DNA from: Streptomyces hiroshimensis
GTDB taxonomy: Bacteria > Actinomycetota > Actinomycetes > Streptomycetales > Streptomycetaceae
DNA: 46,970 nt
Assembly: GCF_014650335.1 (NCBI RefSeq)
Contig: NZ_BMUT01000024.1
Coordinates: 1 to 46,970, forward strand
Reading direction: 5' to 3'
The translations under genes and the position numbers were made by a program. Position 1 is the first letter of the stretch; each line of letters opens with the position of its first letter. This document shows positions 25,718 through 35,905 of this stretch, piece after piece. The notes under the pieces were generated by a model. The model saw nothing but the letters and a program-made list of their open reading frames with translations, was not told the origin of the DNA and did not search any database.

Positions 25718-26386
25718 TCAGGCCTGCGGGAGTGTCCGCAGTACGGCGAACAGCCCCCGGGCACGCGTGCCGTCCGGGAGCTGCCAGGAGCCGCCGACGT
25801 GGCCCTGCGCTCCCTCGGGGAGGGCGGCCGGGTCGTCGGGGCGGGGCCGCAGGACGCGGTGCAGGCGCAGGGTCGCTCCGTGGGCGAGGGACAGTTCGGT
25901 GGCCTCTTCGCCGTCGGTGGTGGCGGTGACGGCGAAGTCCGCCGGGGCCGGGCCCTCGCCGGTGAAGGAGCGGGCGACCTCCGGGTCGGGGGAGTCGCTG
26001 ACGTTCTGGTCCTGGGCGGTCGCCCGGCCCTCGACCAGGGCGACCAGCTGGGTGACCAGCACCGGGTCGTGGCAGCCGTCGTAGACCCAGCGCCGCCCCA
26101 GCACTCCGTGCTCCATGGTGCCGACGAGGGCGTCGTCCGCACCCTCCAGCGGCGCACCGCGGTAAGTGAGCGGTACCAGGTAGGTGACCGGCCGGGTTCC
26201 GGAGGTGTCGGTGACGACCATGAACTCGATCCCGACCTCACCCTGCGGGTCGTCGAGCCGGAAGCCGCCGGACCTCGCCAGCTGCGGTCGGCCTGCGCCA
26301 CCCCGGTACCACGGGCGGGAGGGGAGCCAGGCGGTGAGCAGCTCTCCCTTGGTCGGCTTGAGGGTGGTCCGGTGGATGACGGCCAT
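25718..26386 (-). CDS. Maltokinase N-terminal cap-like domain protein
   Basis: The 222-residue protein begins MAVIHRTTLKPTKGELLTAW and contains FRLDDPQGEVGIEFMVVTD, YLVPLTYRGAPLEGADDALVGTMEHGVLGRRWVYDGCHDPVLV, the pattern of actinomycete proteins related to the N-terminal cap of maltokinase without the kinase domain. The function of the free-standing form is unknown. AGGAGGACC precedes ATG 26386. It is convergent with the DUF4157 gene, 17 bp away. Confidence 0.83.
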   Translation of the reverse strand: MAVIHRTTLKPTKGELLTAWLPSRPWYRGGAGRPQLARSGGFRLDDPQGEVGIEFMVVTDTSGTRPVTYLVPLTYRGAPLEGADDALVGTMEHGVLGRRWVYDGCHDPVLVTQLVALVEGRATAQDQNVSDSPDPEVARSFTGEGPAPADFAVTATTDGEEATELSLAHGATLRLHRVLRPRPDDPAALPEGAQGHVGGSWQLPDGTRARGLFAVLRTLPQA

Positions 26387-26560
26387 GCCGTGGTCCTCCT
26401 TCGTAGGGCGGTGTGCGGGCGCCTTCACACCCTCCCATCCCGGCCCACGCCCGTGACGGGCGGCCCAGGGGCAGCTGATTCCCTGCCTGATTCCCCGTCA
26501 GTGCCGCGCACCTGTTTGATTTTATGGACAGGACGGGGCCGAAACCCGAGAATCACCCTC

Positions 26561-27103
26561 ATGACGTCTCCTGAGTTCCGTACGCGCGTGACACGGCCCT
26601 CCGAGGCCGATCGTGAGCGGGCCCTGGCCATCCTGCGCGACGGCACCGGCGACGGCAGGCTTTCCCATGACACGTTCATGCGCCGCATGGACCTCGTCCT
26701 GACCGCCCGCACCAGCGCCGAGATCGAGCTCGCCATGGCCGATCTCCCCGCCCGCGGGCGGTTCTCGGACTTCATCCTGCGGACGGTGGGCCGTGTGTCC
26801 GCCTTCGGGGCCGGCCTGCGCGGGGCCTGGCGGAGCGCGCGGCTGCCCGGCCTCCGGCTCCCCGAGCCCGGCACGAAGCCGCTGACCATCGGCCGGGCCC
26901 CGGTCTCCGACCTCCGCCTTGAGGACGACACGGTCTCCCGGCGGCACGCGGAGCTGCGCTGGCTCGACCACGGCTGGCGCCTCGCGGACCTCGGCTCCCG
27001 CAACGGCACCTACGTCAACGGCCTGCGTATCGCCGGATCCGTCCGGGTCGGCCCCGGCGATCACGTCGCGTTCGGCGACCTCGGCTTCCGCCTGTCGGTC
27101 TGA
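26561..27103 (+). CDS. DUF1707-FHA domain protein
   Basis: The 180-residue protein has a DUF1707 domain (RPSEADRERALAILRDGTGDGRLSHDTFMRRMDLVLTA, written here as one recognised stretch in shorter form: residues 12-50) and a C-terminal FHA domain from about residue 105 (LTIGRAPVSDLRL, DDTVSRRHAELRW, DLGSRNGTYVNGLRI). FHA domains bind phosphothreonine, so this is a likely partner of a Ser/Thr kinase. No transmembrane segment is obvious between the domains. The start is ATG 26561. Confidence 0.85.
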   Translation: MTSPEFRTRVTRPSEADRERALAILRDGTGDGRLSHDTFMRRMDLVLTARTSAEIELAMADLPARGRFSDFILRTVGRVSAFGAGLRGAWRSARLPGLRLPEPGTKPLTIGRAPVSDLRLEDDTVSRRHAELRWLDHGWRLADLGSRNGTYVNGLRIAGSVRVGPGDHVAFGDLGFRLSV

Positions 27104-27142
27104 CCCCGCCCCGCCGGGGCACCCCGGGCCGCCGGCTCCGTG

Positions 27143-27859
27143 CTACGTCCGGGGCCCGCCCGTGTTCACCACGAAGTCGAAGGTCGCTTGCTTCGCCGGG
27201 CCCGCCTGGCGGACGTTCATGAGCAGGGCCGCGTTGAAGAGCGGATCGGTGTTGTTGCGGGGCTCTCCGGGAAAGTAGAGCTGCGTGGTGAGGAGGGGAC
27301 CGCCCGGTGCCTGCACCTTGACGTGGAGGTGGCGCGTACGGCCCGGGTAGAGGCCCGGCACGACGGTCGTCAGGCTGAACGCTCCCCGGGCGTCCGTGTA
27401 CTGGTGCCCCCTCAACCGGAAGCCGAGGTTGTCGTACGCGCCCGCGTCGTCCGCCTGCCAGAAGTCCAGCAAGGCGTGTGCGACGGGACGGCACCCGGTC
27501 CCGAAGACGTAACCCCCGACCGTGAGCCGCGTGCCCTGCGTGCCGGGCTCCAGCAGCGAGGCGCGCTCGGGGGAGGCAGGCTTGAAGTAGGGACCCTCGA
27601 TCTGCGGCGGAGTCGGATCGTCCCCGTCGTCGCAGAATGGAGTAGGCGGAAGAGGTGCGTCCGAGGGCCGGTGGTCCCGGGCGATGGCCACGCCGCTGCC
27701 GAGCAGCGCGGGCAGGGGCACGGCCACGAGGGCAGCCTTGAGCAGGGTCTTGCGGCTGACGGCCCGCCGGCCGTTCGCCTCCCCGCTGCTGATGTAGCTG
27801 ATATCGCTGGTGCCGCCGATGTCGCCCGCGTCGCCGGTGCGGGCGTGATCGTCCGTCAT
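27143..27859 (-). CDS. Exported intradiol ring-cleavage dioxygenase-like protein
   Basis: The 238-residue protein has an N-terminal export signal after a long polar stretch (GRRAVSRKTLLKAALVAVPLPALLG, close to a Tat signal). An intradiol dioxygenase domain follows: IEGPYFKP, VAHALLDFWQADDAGAYDN, LRGHQYTDARGAFSLTTVVPGLYPGRTRHLHVKV. The expected iron ligands (Tyr in GAYDN, Tyr in HQYTD, the two His in RHLHV) are present. The exported group is poorly characterised and may act on plant phenolics outside the cell. GGAGGCGGACC precedes ATG 27859. An AraC gene lies upstream on the same strand. Confidence 0.86.
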   Translation of the reverse strand: MTDDHARTGDAGDIGGTSDISYISSGEANGRRAVSRKTLLKAALVAVPLPALLGSGVAIARDHRPSDAPLPPTPFCDDGDDPTPPQIEGPYFKPASPERASLLEPGTQGTRLTVGGYVFGTGCRPVAHALLDFWQADDAGAYDNLGFRLRGHQYTDARGAFSLTTVVPGLYPGRTRHLHVKVQAPGGPLLTTQLYFPGEPRNNTDPLFNAALLMNVRQAGPAKQATFDFVVNTGGPRT

Positions 27860-27896
27860 GGTCCGCCTCCTGGGGGTGAGTGGCTCTCCGACGAAC

Positions 27897-28982
27897 TTAG
27901 GGAGGCGAGCCCTGCGGATCGATGGACTCCGTTGGGGGAACGTGGTGATTCCCAAGGATTCTCTTTCCGGGGCTGCCGGGGCTGCCGGGGCTTCCGAGGC
28001 TGCCAGGACTGCCGGGGCTTCCGAGGCCTTCGTGGCTGCCCGGCTCCGCCGTCAGGGCCCTGCGGCGGAAGTCCCCGGGGCTGACGCCGGTCTCGCGCCG
28101 GAAGAAGCGGCAGAAGTACGCGGGATCGGTGAAGCCCACGCGCCGGGCGACCTGGCCGACGCCGAGGGAGGAGCCGGCCAGCAGCCGCTTCGCTTCGAGC
28201 GTCCGGGCGGCGCGGATGAGCTCGCCGGGCGTACGGCCGGTGGTCTGTTTGACAGTCTCGTTCAGATAGCCGACCGATACGCCGATGCGCGTCGCGTACG
28301 CCCCGACCGAGCGTCCGGCGCCCGCGGTCTCGGTGAGCAGGAGGTTGAACTGCCGCGCGACCTCCGCACTCCGGCCCGCCGCGGCGTCGGGTCTTCGCGG
28401 GCCGGGCAGGCGCAGGGAGCGCACGAGGAGGATGTGCAGGTACGCCTCCAGCACGGAGGCGTACCCGTCCGGCTTCGCGGCGAACTCCTCCGCCATGGCC
28501 CGGATGAGCGCGCCGACGCCCACGGAGTCGCTTCCGTCCCTGGCGCCCCCGTCGTCTCCGCTGCCCCCGTCGTCCCCGCCGGTGCGCGCGGCGGGGAGCC
28601 GGAGCCAGTGCCGCTCCGCGAGCGCGCGCAGCAGCTGCCGGTCGCCGGGGTGGGCGAGCAGGAAGTCTTCGGTGAACAGCGTCAGGATGCCGCGCAGACC
28701 CGATACCCGTTCCCAGTAATGCACCTGTCCGGGCAGGATGACGCACAGGTGGGGAGGGCGCAGGGGCTCGTGGACGAGGTCGATGACGTGGGAGCCCGAG
28801 CCGCCGGTCACGTAGACGATCTCGTAGAAGGTGTGCCGGTGCGGGTAGCCGGCCCGGGAGTCGGGGCCGAGGGAGTCGAAGGAGCCCATGGCGAAGGGCG
28901 GTACCTGCGGCGGTGTGATCTGCAGGCGGTGCAGGGGGAGGGGGTCGGTGTGCGGCATCCGGCCGCGTGTCCGCGTGGTCAT
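27897..28982 (-). CDS. AraC family regulator with GSP-repeat tail
   Basis: The 361-residue protein has an N-terminal cupin (HRHTFYEIVYVTGGSGSHVIDL, PPHLCVILPGQVHYWER) and a C-terminal double HTH (AYATRIGVSVGYLNETVKQTTGRTP, VARRVGFTDPAYFCRFFRRETGVSPGDFR). After the HTH a roughly 40-residue tail carries Gly-Ser-Pro repeats encoded by a 9-bp tandem array. It probably senses a small carbon compound and controls the dioxygenase 37 bp downstream. GGAGG precedes ATG 28982. Confidence 0.86.
   Translation of the reverse strand: MTTRTRGRMPHTDPLPLHRLQITPPQVPPFAMGSFDSLGPDSRAGYPHRHTFYEIVYVTGGSGSHVIDLVHEPLRPPHLCVILPGQVHYWERVSGLRGILTLFTEDFLLAHPGDRQLLRALAERHWLRLPAARTGGDDGGSGDDGGARDGSDSVGVGALIRAMAEEFAAKPDGYASVLEAYLHILLVRSLRLPGPRRPDAAAGRSAEVARQFNLLLTETAGAGRSVGAYATRIGVSVGYLNETVKQTTGRTPGELIRAARTLEAKRLLAGSSLGVGQVARRVGFTDPAYFCRFFRRETGVSPGDFRRRALTAEPGSHEGLGSPGSPGSLGSPGSPGSPGKRILGNHHVPPTESIDPQGSPP
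27971..28042 (-). repeat. 9-bp tandem array inside AraC gene
   Basis: Eight imperfect copies of GGCTGCCGG (27971-28042) encode a Gly-Ser-Pro-like tail on the minus strand. Copy number could vary by slippage without shifting the frame. Confidence 0.8.
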
Positions 28983-29259
28983 CTCGCTACGCCTCCGTCC
29001 TGCACAGCCCGTCCTGCACGGCCCGGCCGAGGCCGCGGCCGGCCGGAACCCACGGTCAGCTGACCCCGGGCAGTGCGGCCCGGTCAAGGGGCCGGGGAGT
29101 CGGCCGGATCGTGGGTGTTCTCGTCCCGGCGGGCGGCCGCGGTGGCACGGCTCCCGCTTCCGGGTGAACAGGCCGGATCGCCGGTGTCGCCGTCCGGAGC
29201 CCGAGGAAGGCGTCGGGGGGAACAGTCCAGGGGCGCGCTGTGAGGAGAAGGCCGTGGAA

Positions 29260-29538
29260 ATGCCGCAGGTGAGCGTATGTCAGGTGGATGAGTGCGCGTA
29301 CAACCAGGACAGCGCCTGCCGCGCGCTGGCCATCACGGTGGGCGATGCCACCCACGCCCACTGCGACACGTTCTTCGTGTTCCCGGCCAAGGGTGGCGAC
29401 TCCTCCGCCGTCGGCCGGGTGGGCGCCTGCAAGATGTCCGGGTGCCTGCACAACGTCGGCCTCGAATGCCAGGCTCCCGGCATCACCGTGGCGTCCCTGG
29501 GGGCCTCGGCGGACTGCCTGACGTACACGTCGAGATAG
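29260..29538 (+). CDS. DUF1540 double-copy small Cys-rich protein
   Basis: The 92-residue protein contains two copies of the DUF1540 motif, CQVDECAYNQDSACRALAIT with a following HCDTF, and CKMSGCLHNVGLECQAPGIT with a following DCLTY, each with four spaced Cys that probably bind a metal ion. Function is unknown. AAGG precedes ATG 29260; GTG 29254 is in frame. Confidence 0.85.
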   Translation: MPQVSVCQVDECAYNQDSACRALAITVGDATHAHCDTFFVFPAKGGDSSAVGRVGACKMSGCLHNVGLECQAPGITVASLGASADCLTYTSR

Positions 29539-29674
29539 GCGCGGGGCGGGTCCGGGCCGGGCGCGGTTCCCACCTGAGCGGTGTCCGGTTCCGCCCTTGG
29601 AGGTTCTGTGAAGAGCGTGGAGAATCCCCACCGTTACGCCATCGCATCTCATGTCACATCAGTGAGGAGAAGCC

Positions 29675-30211
29675 ATGCGCTCGGTGAAGACGGTCCTCGC
29701 TCTGGGAGTCGCGGCGCTGGCCGCGGCGGGGAGCATCGTGACCCCGGCTGCAGCCGCGACGCCCTCCGCGGACGCCAACGGCAAGGCCATGACCTGGACC
29801 CTGCTCGCGGACGGGCCCAGCGGGACGGTGCAGGTGGGCGGCGGCGCCCTGAGCAACCCCTATCAGGGTGACACGGCCACGACCACGGCACTGCCCGTTC
29901 TCTGCCTGAGAATCGACGGCTCGCCGGCCCCCGCCGGCATCACGCCCGGCTTCTACGCGGGCTGGGCGCGCGGCGCGGTCGCGGCCACCAATCCGATCCG
30001 CGGCACCCGCCTGACGAGCCGCGCGGTCGCCGACGGAGTCTGCGCCAACAACTTCGGAGCGGGCTGGCGCATGGCCGAGTTCCACGACGGCAGATACGGA
30101 CCCGGCCTGGAGAGCTCGGGTGGCTGGAGCTACTGGGCCTACGGGGACGTCCCGGCCGGCACCCGTTTCTGGACGGCCATCAACGACCAGCCGGCCAACC
30201 CCTGGAACTGA
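29675..30211 (+). CDS. Secreted protein of unknown function
   Basis: The 178-residue protein has a clear signal peptide (MRSVKTVLALGVAALAAAGS, cut near AAA-ATP) and a compact domain with two Cys (LPVLCLRID, DGVCANNFG) and aromatic C-terminal motifs (WRMAEFHDGRYGPG, WSYWAYGDVP, RFWTAINDQPANPW). I recognise it as a conserved exported family but not its role. GAGGAG precedes the ATG. Confidence 0.82.
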   Translation: MRSVKTVLALGVAALAAAGSIVTPAAAATPSADANGKAMTWTLLADGPSGTVQVGGGALSNPYQGDTATTTALPVLCLRIDGSPAPAGITPGFYAGWARGAVAATNPIRGTRLTSRAVADGVCANNFGAGWRMAEFHDGRYGPGLESSGGWSYWAYGDVPAGTRFWTAINDQPANPWN

Positions 30212-30227
30212 CGCACCTCCTCCGCCC

Positions 30228-30267
30228 GCGCCGGGCGAGACCGTGACGACCGCTCACCGCCCGGCGC
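30228..30267. terminator. Hairpin between convergent genes
   Basis: GCGCCGGGCG (30228-30237) pairs perfectly with CGCCCGGCGC (30258-30267) around a 20-nt loop, between the stops at 30211 and 30274. Confidence 0.6.
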
Positions 30268-30273
30268 GGACGG

Positions 30274-32028
30274 CTACCGTTCGGCGCCGCCCGACGAGCC
30301 GCCCGACGTGCCGCCTGCCTCGGCCGCCCCGGGGAGCGTCAGCGCCGAGCCCGTGTGCAGCGTGATGTGCACCGGCGTGAGGCCTGTGGCATCGGCCGCC
30401 GGCTCCCCGGTGCCGGGGTTACGGGCGAAGCGCGGATGTGCGCCTCCGCTGATCTGGAGGCGAATGCGGTGACCGGCAGCGAAGCGGTGGGCGGTCGAGC
30501 TCATCGGCACGGTGACCTCCGAGAGGCTCTGTCCGGTGGTCCGCAGCGCGGTCAGCCCGTCGCAGACGTTGAAGGAACGGCCTTGTGCGTCCACGTCGCA
30601 CAGGCGGGCGAAGACGTCGGCGCAGCCGGTGTCCGTGGAGAGGCGCAGCCGTGCGGAGACCGGGCCGAGGACGTCGACGGGCCCGGCCAGGGGTGCGCTG
30701 GTGAACGTCAGTACGTCGTCCCGCGCTTCGAGCGCCTTGTTGTCGCGGGGACCGGCGCCGCGGGAGAGCACGGGCCCGCCCAGGGAGGGAGTGGGGTCGG
30801 CAGGGTCGTAGCGGAAGGTGGTCAAAGGCGTGGGCTCGCCGGGGGTCTGCCGGGTGAGCGCTCCGTTCGCGGCAGGGAACCAGGCCGTCATGCCTGACGC
30901 GGGCGGCCAGTCGTCGAGGTCCCGCCACGTGCCTTCGCCGCCGACGTGCACGCGCACGGGGGTGGGACGCAGCCCGGCGGGGTCGTCGCACAGGTGCGCG
31001 CGCAGCCAGGCGAGGCTCTCGGAGAAGACTTCGGGCCAGCCCTGCTGCAGTGCGGAGGTGTGGGTCCAGGGGCCGACCAGCAGGGAGGTCTCACATCCGG
31101 CCCGGCGCAGCCGCCCGTACTGCTCGAAGGTCTGGTCGGCCAGTGCGTCGTGCCATCCGGTGATCAGCGCGGTGGGTATGTCGAGCCGCTCGGCCGCCCC
31201 TGCGAGGGATGCGCCGTGCCAGTACGGGTCGCCGGCGTCCGGGTGCGTCATCACGTCGTCCAGCCAGGGCACCTCCCCGAGAGCGGACACATGCGCTCCG
31301 CGCAGCGGCCGCGCCGTGGTGATCTCGCGCAGACGGCGCTGCAGGCGCAGCACCGCCCTCGTGAAGGGGAGCACCCCCTGGTGCTGGTACGTCATGCCGG
31401 CGCCGACGACGAGGGCGTTCTCCAGGTGGAGTGCGCCGCCCGCGTGGAACAAGGCGTACGGGTCGTGCAGGCCGACCTGGACCACCATCGCCTTGAGCTC
31501 CGGCGGCGGGTCCAGGGCGAGAGCCCACTGCACATAACCCAGATAGCTGGGGCCGACGGTGCCCAGTGTCCCGGTGAACCAGGGCTGCTCCCGCAGCCAC
31601 GACACCGTGGCCAGGCCGTCGGCGGCCTCGTTGCGCCACAGGTCGAAGCGGCCGCCCGAGCCGCCGGTGCCGCGGCAGCTCTGGATGACGACGTGGAAGC
31701 CCTGTTCGGCGAAGAGGACGCCGTACATCGGTGACCAGGGCAGGCCCCTGCCGTAGGGCGAGCGCACGAGCAGGGTGGGGAAGTCGCCCTGCGTGCGGGG
31801 GAAGTAGTGGTCCGTGCGCAGAGGGCTGCCGTCCGCGGCCGGCACCACGAGTCCGGGCTCCCAGCCGACCTCGTGCTGTGCGGTCGGCAGGCCGCGCCAT
31901 GTCGCCCTCATCAGCCGTGAGGAGAGCGGCGGCTTCCCGGACGGCGCGCTCCAGGCGGCCTTCGTGGTCCTCGTGGCCCTCGTGGTCGTCGTGTCCCTCG
32001 GCGCGGCATCGTGCGCATGCGGTGTCAT
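30274..32028 (-). CDS. CocE/NonD family hydrolase
   Basis: The 584-residue protein has the alpha/beta-hydrolase triad of this family: Ser in VGPSYLGYVQW, Asp in GWHDALADQTFEQ and His in VGPWTH, followed by a C-terminal jelly-roll domain (RLRLSTDTGCADVFARLCDV, RLQISGGAHPRFARNPGTG). Members cleave esters or amides, such as cocaine esterase and acyl-glutarate or X-Pro substrates. GGAGGGGG precedes ATG 32028. It is divergent from a TetR gene with a palindrome between them, so it is a likely target. Confidence 0.88.
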   Translation of the reverse strand: MTPHAHDAAPRDTTTTRATRTTKAAWSAPSGKPPLSSRLMRATWRGLPTAQHEVGWEPGLVVPAADGSPLRTDHYFPRTQGDFPTLLVRSPYGRGLPWSPMYGVLFAEQGFHVVIQSCRGTGGSGGRFDLWRNEAADGLATVSWLREQPWFTGTLGTVGPSYLGYVQWALALDPPPELKAMVVQVGLHDPYALFHAGGALHLENALVVGAGMTYQHQGVLPFTRAVLRLQRRLREITTARPLRGAHVSALGEVPWLDDVMTHPDAGDPYWHGASLAGAAERLDIPTALITGWHDALADQTFEQYGRLRRAGCETSLLVGPWTHTSALQQGWPEVFSESLAWLRAHLCDDPAGLRPTPVRVHVGGEGTWRDLDDWPPASGMTAWFPAANGALTRQTPGEPTPLTTFRYDPADPTPSLGGPVLSRGAGPRDNKALEARDDVLTFTSAPLAGPVDVLGPVSARLRLSTDTGCADVFARLCDVDAQGRSFNVCDGLTALRTTGQSLSEVTVPMSSTAHRFAAGHRIRLQISGGAHPRFARNPGTGEPAADATGLTPVHITLHTGSALTLPGAAEAGGTSGGSSGGAER

Positions 32029-32049
32029 CGCGTCCCCCTCCATCGTTTA

Positions 32050-32062
32050 CGTACGATGTACG
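32050..32062. promoter_or_regulatory. CGTAC-GAT-GTACG palindrome, candidate TetR operator
   Basis: Perfect 5-3-5 inverted repeat in the AT-richer stretch just upstream of the CocE-type gene and 98 bp before the TetR start. The arrangement is typical for a TetR autoregulated divergent pair. Confidence 0.5.
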
Positions 32063-32159
32063 AGAATAGAGGATGCTTGGATGGTTTCCGCAAATCGCAG
32101 CGGTGTTGACAAGGTGTGCAGGCAGCGCGCGCCGAGGTGAGAAGAGGAGCGAGGAGAAC

Positions 32160-32888
32160 GTGACCCGTGGAGACGGCGCCGGTGCCGCCGGAGTCGACCC
32201 GCAGCAGCTCTGGCTGACCCCGGCCCGGTCCGGCAGAGGGCGTAAACCGGCCTTCAGCCGCCGGGCGATCACGGCCGCGGCCGTCGACCTGGCGGACGCC
32301 GAAGGACTGGAGGCGGTCACCATGCGGCGCGTCGCCGCCCGGGTCGGGGCCGGAGTGATGTCGCTCTACAACTACGCGCCCGACAAGGAGACCCTGCTGG
32401 AACTGATGGTCGACCACGTCAGCGGCGAGCTGCCGACCACGGAGCCCCTCACCGGGGACTGGCGCACCGACCTGAAGGCCATCGGTCACCTGCAGCGCGC
32501 CCTCATGCTCCGGCACCCCTGGCTCCCTGCCGCGCTGTCCGCCCGCCGGACCCTCGGCCCCCACACGCTGGCCTTCCTGGAGCGTGCCCTGGCCGCCCTG
32601 CGGCCGACCCGGCTGGACGGTGCCGCCAAGGTGGAGGTCTTCGCCCAGCTCACCGGATTCGTCGCCGCGCACGTCGCCCACGAGATCGCGCAGGCCGCAG
32701 CCGCACAGTCACCGGAGCGGGCCGCGGCCGAGGCCCGCTACCTCGCAGCCGTCGCCGCGGACGGCCACCACCCCGAGCTCGCAGAGGCCCTCGCCGCGCC
32801 CGGACGACCCCTCACCCCCGAGGCCACGTTCGCCCGTTTCCTCGGCCGCCTGATCGACGGCCTCGACACGGCCTCGGACGCAGACTGA
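32160..32888 (+). CDS. TetR family transcriptional regulator
   Basis: The 242-residue protein has a TetR HTH (FSRRAITAAAVDLADAEGLEAVTMRRVAARVGAGVMSLYNYAPDKETLLELM; key residues 40-90) and a C-terminal ligand domain of the TetR_C_1 type. It should repress the divergent hydrolase until a ligand is bound. GAGGAG sits 5 nt before GTG 32160. Confidence 0.86.
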   Translation: MTRGDGAGAAGVDPQQLWLTPARSGRGRKPAFSRRAITAAAVDLADAEGLEAVTMRRVAARVGAGVMSLYNYAPDKETLLELMVDHVSGELPTTEPLTGDWRTDLKAIGHLQRALMLRHPWLPAALSARRTLGPHTLAFLERALAALRPTRLDGAAKVEVFAQLTGFVAAHVAHEIAQAAAAQSPERAAAEARYLAAVAADGHHPELAEALAAPGRPLTPEATFARFLGRLIDGLDTASDAD

Positions 32889-32918
32889 AGCACCCGGCCG
32901 CACCTCCCCGCGGCCCGG

Positions 32919-33706
<788 letters not shown>

Positions 33707-33710
<4 letters not shown>

Positions 33711-35905
33711 GCGGTGCTCCTCGAGGACGGTGCGAGTGCGGTCGGCTGCCGGTGCGCCCGGAGCGGCGAGGGCGCGTTCACGTCGGTGGCTGGCGGGGGC
33801 GGGCTCGGTCTGGTGGGCCCGGTGAGGCCGGTGCGCGTGGCGAGGAGGGCCAGGACGCGCGCGCCGAGTGCCGTGGCGGCGGTGCCGGTGCGGCCGTGGT
33901 GGCCGGTGTCGCACTGGTGGTCGAGGAGGACGGGCTGCGGGCCCGGCGTCGCCTCCTGGAGTGCGGCGCAGAGCTTCCAGGCGTGCCAGGGCGGGACTCG
34001 TGCGTCGTTGCCTCCGGTGATCAGGAGCGTGGCCGGGTAGGACTCGCCCTGCCGTACGCGGTGGTAGGGCGAGTACGCCAGGAGCGCTGCGAGCGCGGCC
34101 GGGTCGGCGGGATCCCCGTACTCGTCGTGCCACAGGCGGCCCAGACCACCGCCTGAGGTGTAGCGGGCCATGTCGGTGAGGGGCGCGGCGCAGGCGACCG
34201 CGGAGAAGAGGCGAGGGGCACGGAGCACGGCTGCGGCCAGCACCAGGCCGCCGTTGCTGGCGGCCAGCCCGGCGAGCTGCCCGGGCTCCGCTTCGCCCTG
34301 GGCCACGAGGGTGCGTGCTGCCGCGCACAAGTCGTCGACGGTGTGCGACTTGCCCGCGCCGCGCCCTGCTGCCGCCCAGTCCGCGCCGAACTCGCCGCCG
34401 CCCCGGGCGTGGACCCAGGCCACGCGCCCGCCGGCGGTGAGCCAGGCGGCGAGGATGGGGTCCCAGGAGGGTTCGAGGGGGATCCCGAAGCCGCCGTAGA
34501 CGGTGACCAGGACCGGGGCCGGGCCCTTCCCGCCGGGGGGCGGGTCGCAGAGGGTGACGGGGAGGGCGGTGCCGTCGCTGCTGACGGCGGTCGTGGTACG
34601 GAGGGGGGAGTGGCCTGCCGGTGGGGTGAGGGGTGGTGCGCCGGGGGTGAGGCGATGGCTCCAGCAGCCGTCCCGTGGGTCGTCGGCGAGGATCCACAGC
34701 GCGTCGCCGGGACGGCCGTCGTCACCGTACGAGAGAGGCCCGATGCGCAGCCGGGCGTGCCAGGTCAGCACTGTGCTGCCCGGGCTCTCTGAGCCTGCGC
34801 TTGTGTCTGCGCCTGTACCTGCGCCCGGGGCCGGGTCCGGGCCCGCGGCAGCCAGGGACTCGGTCCGCGTGCCGACGGGCTGGAAGTCGAGGCGCCGGGC
34901 GGTGCCGTGCTGCCGCAGGACGGCCAGGCAGGGGGCCGGGCCCGGCCCCAGGACGCGTAAGGCCTTGATCTCCCCTGGAAGGTGCCCGGTGGGGAGCGGG
35001 GCGGGAGGTGTGATGTGCCCGCGGGTCGCGTCCGGCAGAGCCAGTGCCGAGATGTCCTGGCCTGTGGCGAGGTACAGATGGTCCGTGCCGAGTGCGAACG
35101 CGGTGATGCGGAGGCCGTGGAGGGGAAGGGGCTGCCAGTCGGGTGTGCCGTGGCCGTCCCAGCGCGTGCACCACCACTGTGCCGAGGGCGCCTTCGCCGT
35201 CCGGGTGCGCAGCAGCAGGTGGCCTCCCGGACCGCTGTGCAGCGTGATCCTCACCGGTCCGGGGACGGGCAGTTCCACGGTCCGGTCCGGGCCCGGGGCG
35301 GGGCTCGGGGCCCGGTCGTTCCGTAAGGAGCGGACGTGCAGACTGTGTTCGGTGCGGGTGCCGGCGCTGTAGAGCAGGAGGTCGCCGGCGCAGGCCACGG
35401 CCGGGTGAGGCGAGGCGTCGGAGAGGTACACCGCGGGTGTGGTCCCGTCGGCGGGGACCAGGTGCAGGCCGCCGTTCTCGTGCCCGTCGTGATGGAGCTG
35501 GACGAGCAGGGCGCGGCCGTGGGGGTCGGCGTGCCAGCCTGCTGTCCGGGTGGGGGAGGGGCGGTCGCCGGTGTCCAGGAGGGTACGGCTGCGTCCGTGC
35601 GGGTCGGTCGCGGTGAGGAGCTCGCTGCCCGAGGCTCCGAGCACATGCCGGAACAGCATCCCCCCGGCTTCCACCGGTGGGCTCAGGAGACGGCCGGCGC
35701 CGGCGGTCTCGATCCCGGCCAGCAGCGACTGCCAGGTTCGGTCGTCGGTGCGCTCCCGGTGGGCTGCCAGCAGGCGTTGCTGTGCGGCCAGCCACGCGCG
35801 CGTGCGGGGAGAGTCCTCCTCCAGCCACCGGTAGGGATCCGCCGGTTCACCGGTTTCCCGATCCGGCCGGACACCGTCACCGGCCGCCGGTACGTGGTCA
35901 GCCAC
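33707..35905 (-). CDS. Prolyl oligopeptidase, candidate lanthipeptide leader protease
   Basis: The 732-residue protein is an S9-family prolyl oligopeptidase. After an N-terminal helix (DPYRWLEEDSPRTRAWLAAQ) comes a beta-propeller, then an alpha/beta-hydrolase domain. The expected triad is Ser550 (AASNGG), Asp634 (TGGNDARVP) and His669 or 670 (DTGHHG). There is no signal peptide, so it is cytosolic. This family removes class III lanthipeptide leaders after Pro, as shown for FlaP. All three precursors in this cluster have Pro at the leader-core junction. GGAGG precedes GTG 35905, which overlaps the MFS stop by 8 nt. Confidence 0.88.
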
